Source: Candidatus Rokuibacteriota bacterium
Lineage (GTDB): Bacteria; Methylomirabilota; Methylomirabilia; Rokubacteriales; CSP1-6
Assembly: GCA_003221515.1 (NCBI GenBank)
Contig: QHSI01000106.1
Location: 111,537 to 175,536 of the forward strand
DNA: 64,000 nucleotides
Reading direction: 5' to 3'
Below the pieces are notes generated by a model that was given only the letters and a program-made list of their open reading frames with translations, did no database searches and was not told where the DNA came from. This document shows positions 1-8,983 of the stretch, in pieces. Both the position numbers and the translations under genes were made by a program. How positions within the stretch are numbered: the first letter of the stretch is position 1; each line of letters opens with the position of its first letter.

Positions 1-51
1 GTCACGGCCACACTCAAGCGCCTGGAGCACCGCGCAGCGAAGACTCGCTGA
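1..51 (+). CDS. C-terminal end of an unidentified gene (partial)
   Basis: An open frame enters the window at base 1 and ends at TGA 49-51, giving the last 16 residues VTATLKRLEHRAAKTR. The tail is basic and probably helical. Too little remains to name a family. It converges on the DinB-like gene with only 5 bases between the two stop codons, which fits the tight packing elsewhere in the window. Confidence 0.4.
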   Translation, partial: VTATLKRLEHRAAKTR

Positions 52-56
52 ACGCT

Positions 57-608
57 TCAGGCGCGGCCGACGAGCGCTCGGTGGAGCTGGGCGAGGTGGT
101 TGGCGTCGTGGGCGGCCAGCGCCACCGCGTACTCCGCGATCGTGATCCGGCCTCGCGTCGGGTGGAGACCTCCGCGCTGCCACTCGGCAGGGCCGAGGCG
201 CTCCAGCAACGCCAGCGTCTCGCCGCGACGCCTGGCGAACGCCGCGAGCGCCTCGCGCGGGTCGTTGCGACCGTACTGGCGCTCCTCGGCCCACCGGTCG
301 GGATCGAGCGGGTGCCCGATCCCGCCGCCGATCCCCCACGCCTCCAGGTCGGCCGGTGCCGCGCTGAACGCGAGGATCTTCGGCTCGTCCATGGCGAGCA
401 TCGTCATGAACCGCATGAGAAAGAGCTCCTCCACGTCACGGAGGTGGCAAACGATCTCCGTCGCGGACCAGTTGCGGGCGTCGGGCCGGCGCCCCAGCGC
501 GCCGTCGTCGTGCTCGCACACGGTCGCCGCGAGCTCGTCGAGCGTCAGAGACAGACGCCGCAGGCGCTCGTCGGCTGGCGGCGGTGCGGCGTCTTCGCGG
601 ATCGCCAC
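57..608 (-). CDS. DinB-like four-helix-bundle protein
   Basis: A 183-residue protein with the layout of the DinB/DUF664 superfamily: an N-terminal RNWSATEIVCHLRDVE helix with His55, and a C-terminal helix HDANHLAQLHR carrying His at about 167, 172 and 177. These are the places where the family usually has its metal-binding histidines. Family members are often thiol-dependent transferases or damage-inducible proteins of unknown reaction, so the substrate here is unknown. The GTG at 606-608 was chosen because the frame upstream is only the shadow of the aminotransferase; it begins 5 bases after that gene's stop, so the two are probably cotranscribed. Confidence 0.75.
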   Translation of the reverse strand: MAIREDAAPPPADERLRRLSLTLDELAATVCEHDDGALGRRPDARNWSATEIVCHLRDVEELFLMRFMTMLAMDEPKILAFSAAPADLEAWGIGGGIGHPLDPDRWAEERQYGRNDPREALAAFARRRGETLALLERLGPAEWQRGGLHPTRGRITIAEYAVALAAHDANHLAQLHRALVGRA

Positions 609-613
609 GACCG

Positions 614-1672
614 TCAGCGCCAGGCAAGGCTCGCGCGGAGCAGCGCCATCATCTGATCGATCTCGTCGAGCGACACGTTCAGGGCCGGCATGAAGCGTAG
701 CGAGTCGGGGCGCGGCGCGTTGATGAGCAGCCCGTGGTCGAGCGCAGTCGACGCGACCCTCTTTGCGTCCAGGCCGCGCAGCTCGAGCGCCAGCAACAGG
801 CCACGGCCACGCACCTCGCCGTGACCGAGGTTCGCCGAGAGCGCCCGCAGCCGCTCGGCCAGATACGAGCCGTTCGCGGCCACGGTCTCGAGGAACTCCT
901 TGCGATCGACCGCCTCCATGACCGCGCAGCCGACGGCCGCCATGAGCGGGTTGCCGTTGAAGGTGCCGCCCTGGTCGCCGTGCTCGAAGCAGCTCGCGCC
1001 GGCGGAGGCCAGGAGCGCGGCGAGCGGGACGCCCGCGCCCAGCCCTTTGCCGAGCGTCATGATGTCGGGATCGATCCCCGCGTGCTGGTAGCCGAAGAGC
1101 CGCCCGGTGCGGCCGATGCCGGTCTGGATCTCGTCGAGGATCAGCAGCATGTCGTGGCTGCGCGTGAGCGCACGTAACTCGCGCAGGAAGTCGTCGCCGG
1201 CCTCGAAGACACCGGCCTCGCCCTGGATCGGCTCGAGCATCACCGCGACCGTCCGCTCGTCGATGGCGCGCGCGACCGCGGCGAGATCGCCGAGCGGGAC
1301 CCTGCGGAACCCCGGGACTTTCGGCTCGAACAGCGTGCCCCAGCCTGGCTTGGCGCCCTCGTTCGCCTCCGCGCCGCTGTTGCAGAGAAACACCTGGTCG
1401 AGCCCGGAGGCCTCCGCCAGGCGCGTCGCGAGTTTTGCCATGGGCTCGTTGTAGTAGGCGGGGCTGCAGTTCATCAGCTGTGCGCCCTGCGCGGCCAGCG
1501 CGTCGAGCACGACGCGCGGCGAGTGGCCGAGACAGTTCACCGCCCAGCCCTGGACGAAATCCAGATAGCGCGTGCCGGCGCGGTCCCAGAGCCACGACCC
1601 CGCGCCCTTCACCATCACGATCGGCGGCCGCTCCGCGATTTTCATGATCCGATCCAGAGTCTCAGTCGGCAT
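614..1672 (-). CDS. argD: ArgD-like class III aminotransferase with internal gap
   Basis: A 352-residue PLP-dependent class III aminotransferase, closest in pattern to acetylornithine aminotransferase (arginine biosynthesis): [10 protein letters not shown] at about 98-107, [10 protein letters not shown] with Asp180, and the Schiff-base lysine Lys209 in TLGKGLG. Family members are usually 390-400 residues. Between Ala107 and Lys108 about 40 residues are missing, including the conserved aromatic-His-Gly-Arg-Thr segment whose aromatic residue stacks on the PLP ring; the frame is kept. The enzyme is therefore probably inactive, or the assembly has lost about 120 bp. It overlaps the GNAT gene upstream by 11 bp and is followed 5 bases later by the DinB-like gene. 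Confidence 0.8.
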   Translation of the reverse strand: MPTETLDRIMKIAERPPIVMVKGAGSWLWDRAGTRYLDFVQGWAVNCLGHSPRVVLDALAAQGAQLMNCSPAYYNEPMAKLATRLAEASGLDQVFLCNSGAEANEGAKPGWGTLFEPKVPGFRRVPLGDLAAVARAIDERTVAVMLEPIQGEAGVFEAGDDFLRELRALTRSHDMLLILDEIQTGIGRTGRLFGYQHAGIDPDIMTLGKGLGAGVPLAALLASAGASCFEHGDQGGTFNGNPLMAAVGCAVMEAVDRKEFLETVAANGSYLAERLRALSANLGHGEVRGRGLLLALELRGLDAKRVASTALDHGLLINAPRPDSLRFMPALNVSLDEIDQMMALLRASLAWR

Positions 1673-2417
1673 TGGCGGTCCTCCCGCGAGCGTCGAGGCG
1701 ACGCTGCATGATGGTCACGTCGTGCCAGCGGCCGAGCTTGAATGCGGTCTGGCGCTCGACACCGACCGTGCGGAACCCGTGCCGCTGGTGCAGCCGGAGC
1801 GACGCGGTGTTTCGCGATGTGATGCGCGCCATGATCGAGTGGTGGCCGGCCACGACGGCGCGCCGCACAAGCTCGGCGAGGATCAGGCGGCCGAGGCCCG
1901 CGCCGCGGTGGCCGCCCTCGACGTAGACGGAGTCCTCCACCGTGTGCGCGAACGCGGGCCTCGGCCGGTAGGGCGACAGCGAGCCGTACGCGACGACGTC
2001 CGGGCCGGCGACCGCGACGACGACGGGGTAAGGCTCCGGATGACGCGCGAGCCACTCACGCTGCGCGGCCGCGTCCCGGGGCTCGGTGTCAGTCGTCGCG
2101 TCGGTCCAGAGAACTTCGTGATTCCAGATCGCGGCAATCTGGTCGAGGTCGGACGCGGACGCGTCGCGAAGAGTGACGTCTAGTGGTCGTGACGGATGCC
2201 GGCGCCGACCGGAGCCACGTGGGCCGCTCCGACCCGGGTGTTCGGGCGTGTCGGAGCCACGCGCGTCGCTCCGACCCCGGTGTTCGGGCGTGTCGGAGCC
2301 ACGTGGGCCGCTCCGACCCCGGTGTTCGGGCGTGTCGGAGCCGCGCGCATCGCTCCGACCCGGGTGTTCGGGCGTGTCGGAGCCACGAGCATCTGTCTCA
2401 GGCCACCCTCGGTCCAA
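1662..2417 (-). CDS. GNAT family N-acetyltransferase, 5' end merged with tandem repeat
   Basis: From about base 2177 downwards the product is a normal GNAT domain of roughly 170 residues (starts [19 protein letters not shown], acetyl-CoA loop [10 protein letters not shown], then [22 protein letters not shown]), resembling the phosphinothricin/methionine sulfoximine acetyltransferase group. The substrate is not predictable. No ATG, GTG or TTG lies at the domain start; the codon there is GTC. The only in-frame start upstream is TTG 2415-2417, which would add about 80 residues translated from the 42-bp tandem repeat (14-residue period, GSDTPEHxGRS). Either the repeat supplies an odd N-terminus, or the original start was lost when it expanded. 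Confidence 0.65.
   Translation of the reverse strand: MDRGWPETDARGSDTPEHPGRSDARGSDTPEHRGRSGPRGSDTPEHRGRSDARGSDTPEHPGRSGPRGSGRRRHPSRPLDVTLRDASASDLDQIAAIWNHEVLWTDATTDTEPRDAAAQREWLARHPEPYPVVVAVAGPDVVAYGSLSPYRPRPAFAHTVEDSVYVEGGHRGAGLGRLILAELVRRAVVAGHHSIMARITSRNTASLRLHQRHGFRTVGVERQTAFKLGRWHDVTIMQRRLDARGRTANAD
2191..2395. repeat. 42-bp tandem repeat, four full units plus a partial unit
   Basis: Four near-identical 42-bp units, then a partial one, run from about 2212. Each unit begins GGAGCC and contains an internal GGAGC/GCTCC inverted pair, then a TGTTCGGGCGTGTC stretch. Units differ at a few positions (for example CACGTGGGC against CACGCGCGT). Since 42 is a multiple of 3, all frames stay open, which creates spurious open frames on both strands. 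The array abuts a 29-bp core (2396-2424) that recurs at 27644-27672. Confidence 0.85.
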
Positions 2418-2424
2418 GCCGGCC
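2396..2424. repeat. Dispersed repeat core, copy A
   Basis: A 29-bp sequence, beginning TCTCAGGCCACCCTCGG and ending CCAAGCCGGCC, is identical to 27644-27672. Similarity continues outside the core: a GGAGCC-containing stretch just before it and a GCACCCGYTACAA motif just after it occur at both loci. Confidence 0.8.
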
Positions 2425-2544
2425 GGCGACGCACCCGCTACAACGAAGCCAGCTCCGCAGCAGCCGGTGGCGGGCCGCGTCGGCGCGGGCCTGGGCGATT
2501 GGATCCCGCGCCATGGTCTCGAGCGCGTAGGGGTTGATGTCCAT
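2398..2544 (-). CDS. Small hypothetical protein, divergent from lysR
   Basis: A 48-residue frame starting MDINPYALETMARDPIAQ and continuing with an Ala/Arg-rich helix. The N-terminal 32 residues look like a genuine short bacterial protein (tyrosine and methionine before an amphipathic ARADAARHR helix); the last 15 residues and the stop lie in the dispersed repeat, so the original C-terminus may have been replaced. Alternative ATGs are at 2553 and 2556. No function is known to me. It shares its upstream region with the divergently transcribed LysR gene, which makes it a candidate regulatory target. Confidence 0.4.
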   Translation of the reverse strand: MDINPYALETMARDPIAQARADAARHRLLRSWLRCSGCVAGRLGPRVA

Positions 2545-2585
2545 GGCGCGCATCATGCCCCGGGTCGGATCATCAGAGAAATCAA

Positions 2586-2614
2586 TTGTTATGATCGTTA
2601 CGATCAGATATTTT
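2586..2614 (+). promoter_or_regulatory. Predicted lysR promoter and operator
   Basis: TTGTTA (2586-2591) and TATTTT (2609-2614) are spaced by 17 bases, in an AT-rich pocket that stands out from the surrounding GC. Inside lies a perfect 7-1-7 palindrome, TGATCGT-T-ACGATCA (2592-2606), of the T-N11-A kind bound by LysR regulators. The site lies between the small minus-strand gene and lysR, as expected for an autoregulated divergent pair. Confidence 0.5.
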
Positions 2615-2625
2615 TTGGCGTCACC

Positions 2626-3522
2626 ATGACCCTCCAGCTCGCCCACCTCGTCGCCCTCCAGGCGGTCGCGCGCCACGGCAGCTTCTCGCGTGCGGCGCGC
2701 GAGCTGCGGCTCACGCAGCCGGCCGTGAGCATGCAGGTACGCCAGCTCGAGCGGGTGCTCGGGCTGCCGCTGCTCGAGCGCGTGGGCAAGCGCGCCTACA
2801 CGACGAAGGCGGGCGAGGTCTTGCTGACCCACGCCGGGCGCGCGCTGCGGGAGCTGGAGAACGGCGTCCAGCTCGTCCAGCAGCTCCGGGGGATCGTCGC
2901 CGGGCGGATCCGCCTGGGCACCAGCGCCTCGATCAGCATTTACTTGCTCCCGTCGGCGCTTCACCGGTTCCGCGCGCGCTACCCGCAGACCGAGCTCGTC
3001 GTCGTCACCGGCAACGCGCCGGAGATCGCGCGGGCGGTCGTGGCGAACGAGCTCGACGTGGGAATCATCAGCCTGCCGGTCCGCGAGCGCGAGCTGGCGG
3101 TGACCTCGCTCTACCGCGACGAGCTGGTGGCGATCGGCCCGCCCGACCGCCGCTGGCCGCGCGGACGGCGCGTGAAGGCCGCCGAGCTGGCGCGCGAGAC
3201 GTTGATCTTGTTCGAGGACGGCGCCACGCTCAGGGGCTTGATCGACGGCTGGTTCCAGCGCGGCGGCGCCTCACCGGCGCTGCCGATGGAGCTCGGCAAC
3301 ACCGAAGCGATCAAGAAGCTGGTGGAAGCGGGGCTCGGGCTGTCGGTGACCTCGTGGTTCGCGGCGAAGGCCGAGGTGCGCGCCCGCAAGCTCGCCGCGG
3401 TGCGCCTCGATCCGCCGCTGTTCCGCCAGATCGGGATCGTGCTCCGTCGCGACAAGCCACGGACGCCAGTGCTCGACGCGTTCCTGGCGACGCTAGACGA
3501 CCTGCGCCGCTCGCTCGAGTAG
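2626..3522 (+). CDS. LysR family transcriptional regulator
   Basis: A 298-residue LysR-type regulator. Residues 1-60 form the winged helix-turn-helix (FSRAARELRLTQPAVSMQVRQLE), followed by the linker helix and a two-lobed periplasmic-binding-protein-like effector domain from about 90 to 295 (RIRLGTSASISIYLLP is the usual domain opening). The ATG at 2626 gives a standard N-terminus directly at the HTH; the longer upstream open frame is repeat-derived. The effector is unknown. CysB/CbbR-type regulators share this architecture. It converges on the YgiQ-type gene with a 5-base gap. Confidence 0.9.
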   Translation: MTLQLAHLVALQAVARHGSFSRAARELRLTQPAVSMQVRQLERVLGLPLLERVGKRAYTTKAGEVLLTHAGRALRELENGVQLVQQLRGIVAGRIRLGTSASISIYLLPSALHRFRARYPQTELVVVTGNAPEIARAVVANELDVGIISLPVRERELAVTSLYRDELVAIGPPDRRWPRGRRVKAAELARETLILFEDGATLRGLIDGWFQRGGASPALPMELGNTEAIKKLVEAGLGLSVTSWFAAKAEVRARKLAAVRLDPPLFRQIGIVLRRDKPRTPVLDAFLATLDDLRRSLE

Positions 3523-3527
3523 CGCCC

Positions 3528-5456
3528 TCAACGCCGCCTCGCGCCCTTCCGGCCGGGCCGGTAGCCGATCGTCGGCTGCGTCCCCGCGTCTTCGGCGTGG
3601 ACGTGGGTCGCCTCCGTGGCTTCCCGGCGCTTCGCCGCGATCGCCTCGGGCGGGGGCGTGGCGGCAATGAGGCAGTGCTTCGCGCTGCCGATGAGGTCGC
3701 GCCGGCCGGCGTCCACGAGCGCCTTGTGGACGACGAACCAATTCCGGGGCTCGAAGAACTGCATCAGGGCGCGCTGCGTCTGCCGGTCACGCAGCTTCTT
3801 GACGGTGTCGACGGGCGCCATGGTCAGCGGATCGATCCCGGTGTGGTAGATGCACGTCGCGATGTCCATCGGCGCCGGGATGAAGTCCTGCACCTGCCGC
3901 GGGCGGTAGCCGTGCTTCTTCAGAAAGACGGCCAGCTCGATCATGTCCTGCACGCCACAGCCGGGATGGCTCGCGATGAAGTAGGGAACGAGGTATTGCT
4001 CCTTGCCCGCCCGTTCGCTCGCGCGGCGGAACTTCCCCGCGAACGTCTCGAACTCGCGGTGGCTCGGCTTCTTCATCAGCGCGAGGACACGGTCGGACTG
4101 GTGCTCGGGCGCGACCTTCAGATGGCCGCCGACGTGATGGGTCGCCAGCTCGTCGACGTACGCGTCGTCGAGGTTGGCGAGGTCCATGCGGATGCCCGAG
4201 GCGATGTGGACGCGCTTGACCCCGGGGATGGCCCGGGCCCCGCGCATCAGCTCGATCGTCGGCGCGTGGCTCGTCCCGAGCAGCTTGCAGATCGTCGGGT
4301 GGATGCAGGAGAGTCGCTTGCACACCGCCTCGACCTCGGGTCGGGTACAGCGCATCTGGTACATGTTCGCGGTGGGACCGCCGAGGTCGCTGATCGTGCC
4401 CTTGAAGGCGGGCTCGGCGGCGATCGTCTTCACCTCGGCGAGGATCGAGCGGGGGCTCCGGCTCTGGATGACGCGGCCCTCGTGCATCGTGATGGAGCAG
4501 AAGGTGCAGCCTCCGAAGCAGCCTCGCATGATCTGCACGGAGTCCTTGATCATCGTGTGGGCGGGAATCGGCTCCGCGTAGCGCGGGTGCGGCCGGCGCG
4601 TGTACGGCAGGTCGTAGATCGCGTCCATCGCCGCCTCGCCGATCGGCAGGCACGGCGGGTTGAGCACGAGCGTGCGGTCGCCGTGGGCCTGCGTCAGCCG
4701 CTTCGCGTTGAACGGGTTCGTCTCGTGGTGGAACGTGCGGGTCATCCGCGCGAAGGCCATCGGGTCACGCGTCACGTCGTCCAGGGACGGCAGCGCCAGC
4801 GTCTGGCCGGACCAGGCCGGCAGCGCCTCCTGGGCGCCGAGCAGGTACGCCACGCCGCGCAGGTCGCGCAGCGCCGTCACCGGCTGTCCGGCGGCGAGGC
4901 GGCGCGCGATGTCGACGATCGTCGCCTCGCCCTTGCCGAACGCGAGCAGGTCCGCCTTGCTCGCCGCCAGCATCGACGGCCGCACGCGCTCCGACCAGTA
5001 GTCGAAGTGCGCAATGCGCCGGAGCGAGGCCTCGATGCCGCCGATCACCACGGGCACGCCCGGGAACGCCTCGCGGCACCGTTGCGCGTACGCGGGCGTC
5101 GGACGATCCGGACGCAGCCCGATCCTCCCGCCCGGCGAGTACGCGTCGTCGTTGCGGCGCTTCTTGTTCGCCGTGTAGTGGTTGATCATCGAGTCCATGT
5201 TGCCGGCCGAGACGGCATAGCAGAGCCGGGGCCGCCCGAGCGCGCGCCACGCCGCGGCGCTCCGCCAGTCGGGTTGCGGCAGGATGGCGACGCGGAATCC
5301 GTGCGACTCGAGGACGCGCGAGAGGACGGCCATCGCAAAGGAGGGATGGTCCACGTAGGCGTCGCCCGTCACGAATACCACATCGGGCGCGTCCCAGCCA
5401 CGCGCGCGGATTTCGTCCGCCGTCGTGGGCAACCAGAGTGCGGGGTTGAGGCTCAC
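3528..5456 (-). CDS. YgiQ family radical SAM protein
   Basis: A 642-residue radical SAM protein of the YgiQ/UPF0313 family. An N-terminal B12-binding-like/YgiQ domain (residues 1-290, with [23 protein letters not shown]) precedes the radical SAM core with the 4Fe-4S motif CFGGCTFC (Cys313, Cys317, Cys320); the C-terminal part ([28 protein letters not shown]) also matches the family. The reaction is not known. The start is GTG 5454-5456, overlapping the stop of the DUF72 gene by 4 bp (GTGA), so it is translationally coupled to it. E. coli YgiQ is about 739 residues, but shorter homologues are common. Confidence 0.9.
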   Translation of the reverse strand: MSLNPALWLPTTADEIRARGWDAPDVVFVTGDAYVDHPSFAMAVLSRVLESHGFRVAILPQPDWRSAAAWRALGRPRLCYAVSAGNMDSMINHYTANKKRRNDDAYSPGGRIGLRPDRPTPAYAQRCREAFPGVPVVIGGIEASLRRIAHFDYWSERVRPSMLAASKADLLAFGKGEATIVDIARRLAAGQPVTALRDLRGVAYLLGAQEALPAWSGQTLALPSLDDVTRDPMAFARMTRTFHHETNPFNAKRLTQAHGDRTLVLNPPCLPIGEAAMDAIYDLPYTRRPHPRYAEPIPAHTMIKDSVQIMRGCFGGCTFCSITMHEGRVIQSRSPRSILAEVKTIAAEPAFKGTISDLGGPTANMYQMRCTRPEVEAVCKRLSCIHPTICKLLGTSHAPTIELMRGARAIPGVKRVHIASGIRMDLANLDDAYVDELATHHVGGHLKVAPEHQSDRVLALMKKPSHREFETFAGKFRRASERAGKEQYLVPYFIASHPGCGVQDMIELAVFLKKHGYRPRQVQDFIPAPMDIATCIYHTGIDPLTMAPVDTVKKLRDRQTQRALMQFFEPRNWFVVHKALVDAGRRDLIGSAKHCLIAATPPPEAIAAKRREATEATHVHAEDAGTQPTIGYRPGRKGARRR

Positions 5457-6151
5457 GCGATCTCCAGGAACCGGCGAGCCAGCGCGGGGCCGGTGCCCGA
5501 ATCCTCGTGCTTGAAGAACACGAACGCGTCGCGCCAGCCCGCGCCGATATCCCGGATCGTCTGGAGCCAGCGCTGCAGATCCTCGTCGCTGTACTCGACC
5601 TCGCGTAGCCGGAGGTAGCCGAAGTCGGCGGTGGCGACCGCCGGCGTGACGCCTTCCTCGGCGGCGGCGATGCAGAGCGCGGCGTTGCGCTTGCGCAGCA
5701 GCGCGTAGACCTCGTCGTCGAACCAGCTCTCGTGGCGGAACTCGAAGGCGACGCGCAGCGCGGGCGGCAGCTTCGCCAGCACGTCGGCGAGCCGGTCGGT
5801 GGCCTTCTTGAAATTGGGCGGGAGCTGGAAGAACAGCGGGCCGAGCTTGTCGCCGAGCGTCTGCGCCGTCTCGCAGAAGAAGCCGAGGGGCTGATCGACG
5901 TCCCGCAGCCGGGAGAAGTGGGTGATCTTCTGCGGCGCCTTCAGGACGAAGGTGAACCCGGCGGGCGCCGCGGCGCCCCACCCGGTGACGGTCTTGGCGT
6001 TCGGCATCCGATAGAACGTGTTGTTGATCTCGACGGTGGTGAAGCGCTCGACGTAGTACGGGAGCATCTTCGACGCCGGCAGGTCCTTGGGATAGAACGT
6101 CCCCTTCCACTCCGGGTAGTTGTAGCCCGACGTTCCGACGGGGACCTTCAC
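5453..6151 (-). CDS. DUF72 (YecE-like) protein
   Basis: A 232-residue DUF72 family protein, a TIM-barrel fold of unknown enzymatic function. Signature segments are the opening [41 protein letters not shown], the FFQLPPNFK strand and [11 protein letters not shown]. Nothing appears missing for the family. Its ATG overlaps the stop of the alanine dehydrogenase gene (ATGA) and its own stop overlaps the YgiQ-type start, so it sits in the middle of a tightly coupled unit with no obvious metabolic link. Confidence 0.9.
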   Translation of the reverse strand: MKVPVGTSGYNYPEWKGTFYPKDLPASKMLPYYVERFTTVEINNTFYRMPNAKTVTGWGAAAPAGFTFVLKAPQKITHFSRLRDVDQPLGFFCETAQTLGDKLGPLFFQLPPNFKKATDRLADVLAKLPPALRVAFEFRHESWFDDEVYALLRKRNAALCIAAAEEGVTPAVATADFGYLRLREVEYSDEDLQRWLQTIRDIGAGWRDAFVFFKHEDSGTGPALARRFLEIA

Positions 6152-7260
6152 TGCAGGAGCGCCTCGAGTGGCGTGGCCCTCTCGCCGATCGCCGCGGCGA
6201 CCGCCGGGTGCACGACCTTCCCGCTCCAGACGTTGACGCCCCGGGCCAGCGCCGGGTTGCCGCGCACGGCGGCCTTCAGCCCGCGATTCGCCAGCTCGAG
6301 CGCGTAGGGCAGGGTGGCGTTCGTGAGCGCGAACGTCGAGGTGCGCGGGACGAGGGCCGGCATGTTGGCGACGCCGTAGTGGACGACGCCGCTCACGACG
6401 TAGACGGGATCGAGCAGCGTGGTCGGATGGATCGTCGCGATACAGCCGCCCTGGTCGACGGCGATGTCCACGATCACGGAGCCGTCTTTCATCTGCGCGA
6501 CCATCTCCTTGCTCACCACCACCGGCGCCCGCGCGCCCGCGACGAGCACGGCGCCGACGAGCAGGTCGGCCCGTCGCACGACCTGATCGATGTTGAAGCT
6601 GTTCGACATGAGCGTGACGACCTGGCCCCGGAACAGATCGTCGACGAGCCGCAGCCGGTCGAGGTTCACGTCGAGCACCGAGACGTCGGCGCCGAGGCCG
6701 ACCGCGGTCTTCGTGGCGCTGAGCCCGGCGATGCCGGCGCCGAGGATCACGACGTTCCCGGGCGGGACGCCGGGCACGCCGGACAATAGTATTCCGCGGC
6801 CGCCGTGGGCGCGGCCGAGATAGAACGCGCCCTCCTGGACCGACAGCCGGCCGGCCACCTCGCTCATCGGCGTGAGCAGCGGCAGGCTTCCGTCAGGGCG
6901 CTGGACGGTCTCGTACGCGATCGCGATCGCCCCGGTGCCGCGCAGCGCGCGTGTCAGCTCGGGCGCCGGCGCCAGATGGAGATACGTGAAGAGGACCTGG
7001 CCCGGCCGCAGGCGCGCGCACTCGGGATCGAGCGGCTCCTTCACCTTCAGGACGAGGTCGGCGCGCCGCCAGACGTCGTCCACCGTGATCAGCTCGGCGC
7101 CGACGGCCGAGTACTCGTCGTCGCGGATGCCGCTGCCGGCGCCGGCGTCGTGCTCGACCAGCACGTTGTGGCCGGCCTCGGCGATGGCGCGCGCCCCGGC
7201 CGGCGTCAGCGCGACACGCTGCTCGCCCGGCTTGATCTCGCGTGGAACGCCGATGATCAT
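6148..7260 (-). CDS. ald: Alanine dehydrogenase
   Basis: A 370-residue L-alanine dehydrogenase, catalysing NAD-dependent interconversion of alanine with pyruvate and ammonia. The N-terminal signature [18 protein letters not shown] with Arg15, the substrate lysine in LKVKEP (Lys74) and the catalytic His in YLHLAP (His95) are present. The Rossmann dinucleotide loop is [13 protein letters not shown] (about 170-182), and [10 protein letters not shown] holds the nicotinamide-contact aspartate. Length is normal for the family (about 370). It overlaps both neighbours by 4 bp, so it is cotranscribed with the upstream hydrolase and downstream DUF72 gene. Confidence 0.95.
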   Translation of the reverse strand: MIIGVPREIKPGEQRVALTPAGARAIAEAGHNVLVEHDAGAGSGIRDDEYSAVGAELITVDDVWRRADLVLKVKEPLDPECARLRPGQVLFTYLHLAPAPELTRALRGTGAIAIAYETVQRPDGSLPLLTPMSEVAGRLSVQEGAFYLGRAHGGRGILLSGVPGVPPGNVVILGAGIAGLSATKTAVGLGADVSVLDVNLDRLRLVDDLFRGQVVTLMSNSFNIDQVVRRADLLVGAVLVAGARAPVVVSKEMVAQMKDGSVIVDIAVDQGGCIATIHPTTLLDPVYVVSGVVHYGVANMPALVPRTSTFALTNATLPYALELANRGLKAAVRGNPALARGVNVWSGKVVHPAVAAAIGERATPLEALLQ

Positions 7261-8138
7261 CGCGCCGCCGTGCCGGCCAGAAACTCGCGGATGTAGCCGT
7301 TGACCAGCTCGGGCGCCTCGTGGATGACCCAGTGCGAGCCCTCGGGCACGCGCCGAATCGTGAGATCGGGGACGAACGTCTCGAGCCCGTCGAGATTTCC
7401 CGTGAGCAAGGCGCGGTCGCGCTCGCCCCAGATCACGAGGGTCGGCACCCCGACGATCAGGCGCGACGGGTCGGCGCCGAAGCTCTTCGCGGGAGCGCCT
7501 TCACCCGAGGGCGGGCCGACGCCGGCGGCTCGATAGTAGTTGAGCCCGCCGGTCAGCGCGCCCGGCTGCGACCACGCCTCACGGTACGCGGCGCGGTCGG
7601 CGCCGGTGAAACGCGGGCCGAGCTCGCGCTCGAACATCTCGACGAGCCGCGCGTGGTCGTTCGCGGCCAGGATCGCCTCGGCCTCCGGGCTCCGGAAGAC
7701 CAGCATGTAGCGGCTGGCGCTCTGCTGCGCGGGATTCTGGCGAATCTCGCGCTCGAAGATCGCCGGGTGGGGCGCGTTGACGATGACGAGCTTCATCAGG
7801 CGCTGGGGATGCGCGATCGCGAAGGCCCACGCGACGACGCCGCCCCAGTCGTGGCCGACGAGCACGAAGCGCTCGCGCCCGAGATGGTCGGCGAGCCCGC
7901 GCAGGTCCTCGACCATGTGTGCGACGCGGTACTGGCCGACGTCGGCCGGCTTGGCGGAGAGATTGTAGCCGCGCATGTCGGGCGCCACGGCCTGATGGTC
8001 GCGCCCGAACTCGTGCAGCTGGTTGCGCCACGCGTACCAGAACTCGGGGAAGCCGTGGACGAACACGATGAGCGGTCCCCGGCCTTGGGTCACGTAGTGC
8101 AGACGCACACCGTTGATTTCGGCGTAGGCGTGGTCCAT
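7257..8138 (-). CDS. Alpha/beta hydrolase, epoxide hydrolase-like
   Basis: A 293-residue alpha/beta hydrolase with an aspartate nucleophile, as in epoxide hydrolases and haloalkane dehalogenases: oxyanion loop HGFPEFW (29-34), nucleophile elbow GHDWGG (Asp97), acid Asp241 in WGERDRAL and catalytic His269 in EGSHWVIHEAP. The HGFPEFWYAW motif and cap-domain tyrosines (LNYYRA) favour an epoxide hydrolase over a dehalogenase. No signal peptide is visible, so it should be cytoplasmic. Its stop overlaps the ald start (ATGA). The substrate is unknown. Confidence 0.85.
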   Translation of the reverse strand: MDHAYAEINGVRLHYVTQGRGPLIVFVHGFPEFWYAWRNQLHEFGRDHQAVAPDMRGYNLSAKPADVGQYRVAHMVEDLRGLADHLGRERFVLVGHDWGGVVAWAFAIAHPQRLMKLVIVNAPHPAIFEREIRQNPAQQSASRYMLVFRSPEAEAILAANDHARLVEMFERELGPRFTGADRAAYREAWSQPGALTGGLNYYRAAGVGPPSGEGAPAKSFGADPSRLIVGVPTLVIWGERDRALLTGNLDGLETFVPDLTIRRVPEGSHWVIHEAPELVNGYIREFLAGTAAR

Positions 8139-8139
8139 G

Positions 8140-8982
8140 TCACCTCAGGTATAGCAGGAAAAACTCCGCGAGGCGTGCCGCCAACCCGTCGGGCATCTCG
8201 CCGTGGCGGCCGCGGTCCGTGAACACCACCTCGGTCCGCGTGTTGCGGAGTGCCTGCTGCAGCCGCTCGGCGTGGGAAAACGGGATCTGCTCGTCCTGAC
8301 GGCTCGCGATCAGGAGCACGGGGATCGTCAGCGCAGCGGCGGCGCGCTCGGGCGAGAGCGTCGTGACGTCATGGCCGAGGAACAGGCGCGACCAGGCGCG
8401 CAGCAGCAGGACGAACGGATACTTCAGTGGACCGAGCCATCCATAGAGCTCGTAGGCGAGCGATGTCAGATCCGCGAACGGCGCGTAGGCGGCCACTGCG
8501 CGGATCCGCGGATCCTCGGTGGCGGTCAGGAGCGCCACCGCGCCCCCGAACGAGAAGCCGAAGACGCCGACCGGTCCGAATCCGCGCGCCGCGAGGAAGT
8601 CGATCGCCCTCGCCAAGTCAGCGCGCTCCCGGAAGCCGAGCGTGGTCGCGCGCCCGCCGCTCGCGCCGAAATACCGCTGGTCGAGCAGGAGCACCGTGAA
8701 GCGTGGAGCCAGCGCCGCGGCCATGGGCAGCAAGTCGGCCTTCTCGGCCGGATAGCCGTGGAGCAGCACGACCGCCGGAGCGCCGGCGCGAGGCAGGAGC
8801 CACGCGGCCAGCTTCACGCCGTCGTCGGACGCGATCGTGACGTTTTCGACGGTCAGCCGGAACTCGTCGGGATGGAGCGGGATCGCGATGCGAGGCGGGC
8901 GCACCGCGAGCCAGAAGCTCACGAGGCTCAGCAGCACGAATCCGCCGGCGCCGAGGGCCGCGGCGTAGACCAGAAGCTTCAC
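8140..8982 (-). CDS. Membrane-anchored serine alpha/beta hydrolase
   Basis: A 280-residue hydrolase with one N-terminal transmembrane segment (about residues 4-26) followed by a serine hydrolase domain: HGYPAEK oxyanion loop, nucleophile elbow GFSFGG (Ser144), acid in ASRQDEQIPF (about 232) and His in RGRHGEMPD (about 259). It resembles the BEM46/DUF1749-like membrane hydrolases. Substrate unknown. It probably heads the minus-strand unit running down to the YgiQ-type gene; the next gene begins 1 base after its stop. The start lies only 1 base from the possible ATG of the divergent transporter, leaving almost no promoter space if that ATG is real. Confidence 0.8.
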   Translation of the reverse strand: MKLLVYAAALGAGGFVLLSLVSFWLAVRPPRIAIPLHPDEFRLTVENVTIASDDGVKLAAWLLPRAGAPAVVLLHGYPAEKADLLPMAAALAPRFTVLLLDQRYFGASGGRATTLGFRERADLARAIDFLAARGFGPVGVFGFSFGGAVALLTATEDPRIRAVAAYAPFADLTSLAYELYGWLGPLKYPFVLLLRAWSRLFLGHDVTTLSPERAAAALTIPVLLIASRQDEQIPFSHAERLQQALRNTRTEVVFTDRGRHGEMPDGLAARLAEFFLLYLR

Positions 8983-8983
8983 G

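Noticed and set aside
2191..2395. CRISPR array
   Set aside because: The 42-bp units are contiguous with no unique spacers, and no cas gene is in the window.
2180..2434. Small proteins encoded by the repeat (starting [11 protein letters not shown] and similar)
   Set aside because: They exist in several frames only because the repeat is a multiple of 3 long; no codon bias or ribosome site supports them.
3528..6110. 860-residue open frame covering YgiQ and upstream sequence
   Set aside because: The extra N-terminal part is the antiparallel/out-of-frame shadow of DUF72; the GTG at 5456 overlapping the DUF72 stop explains the real start.
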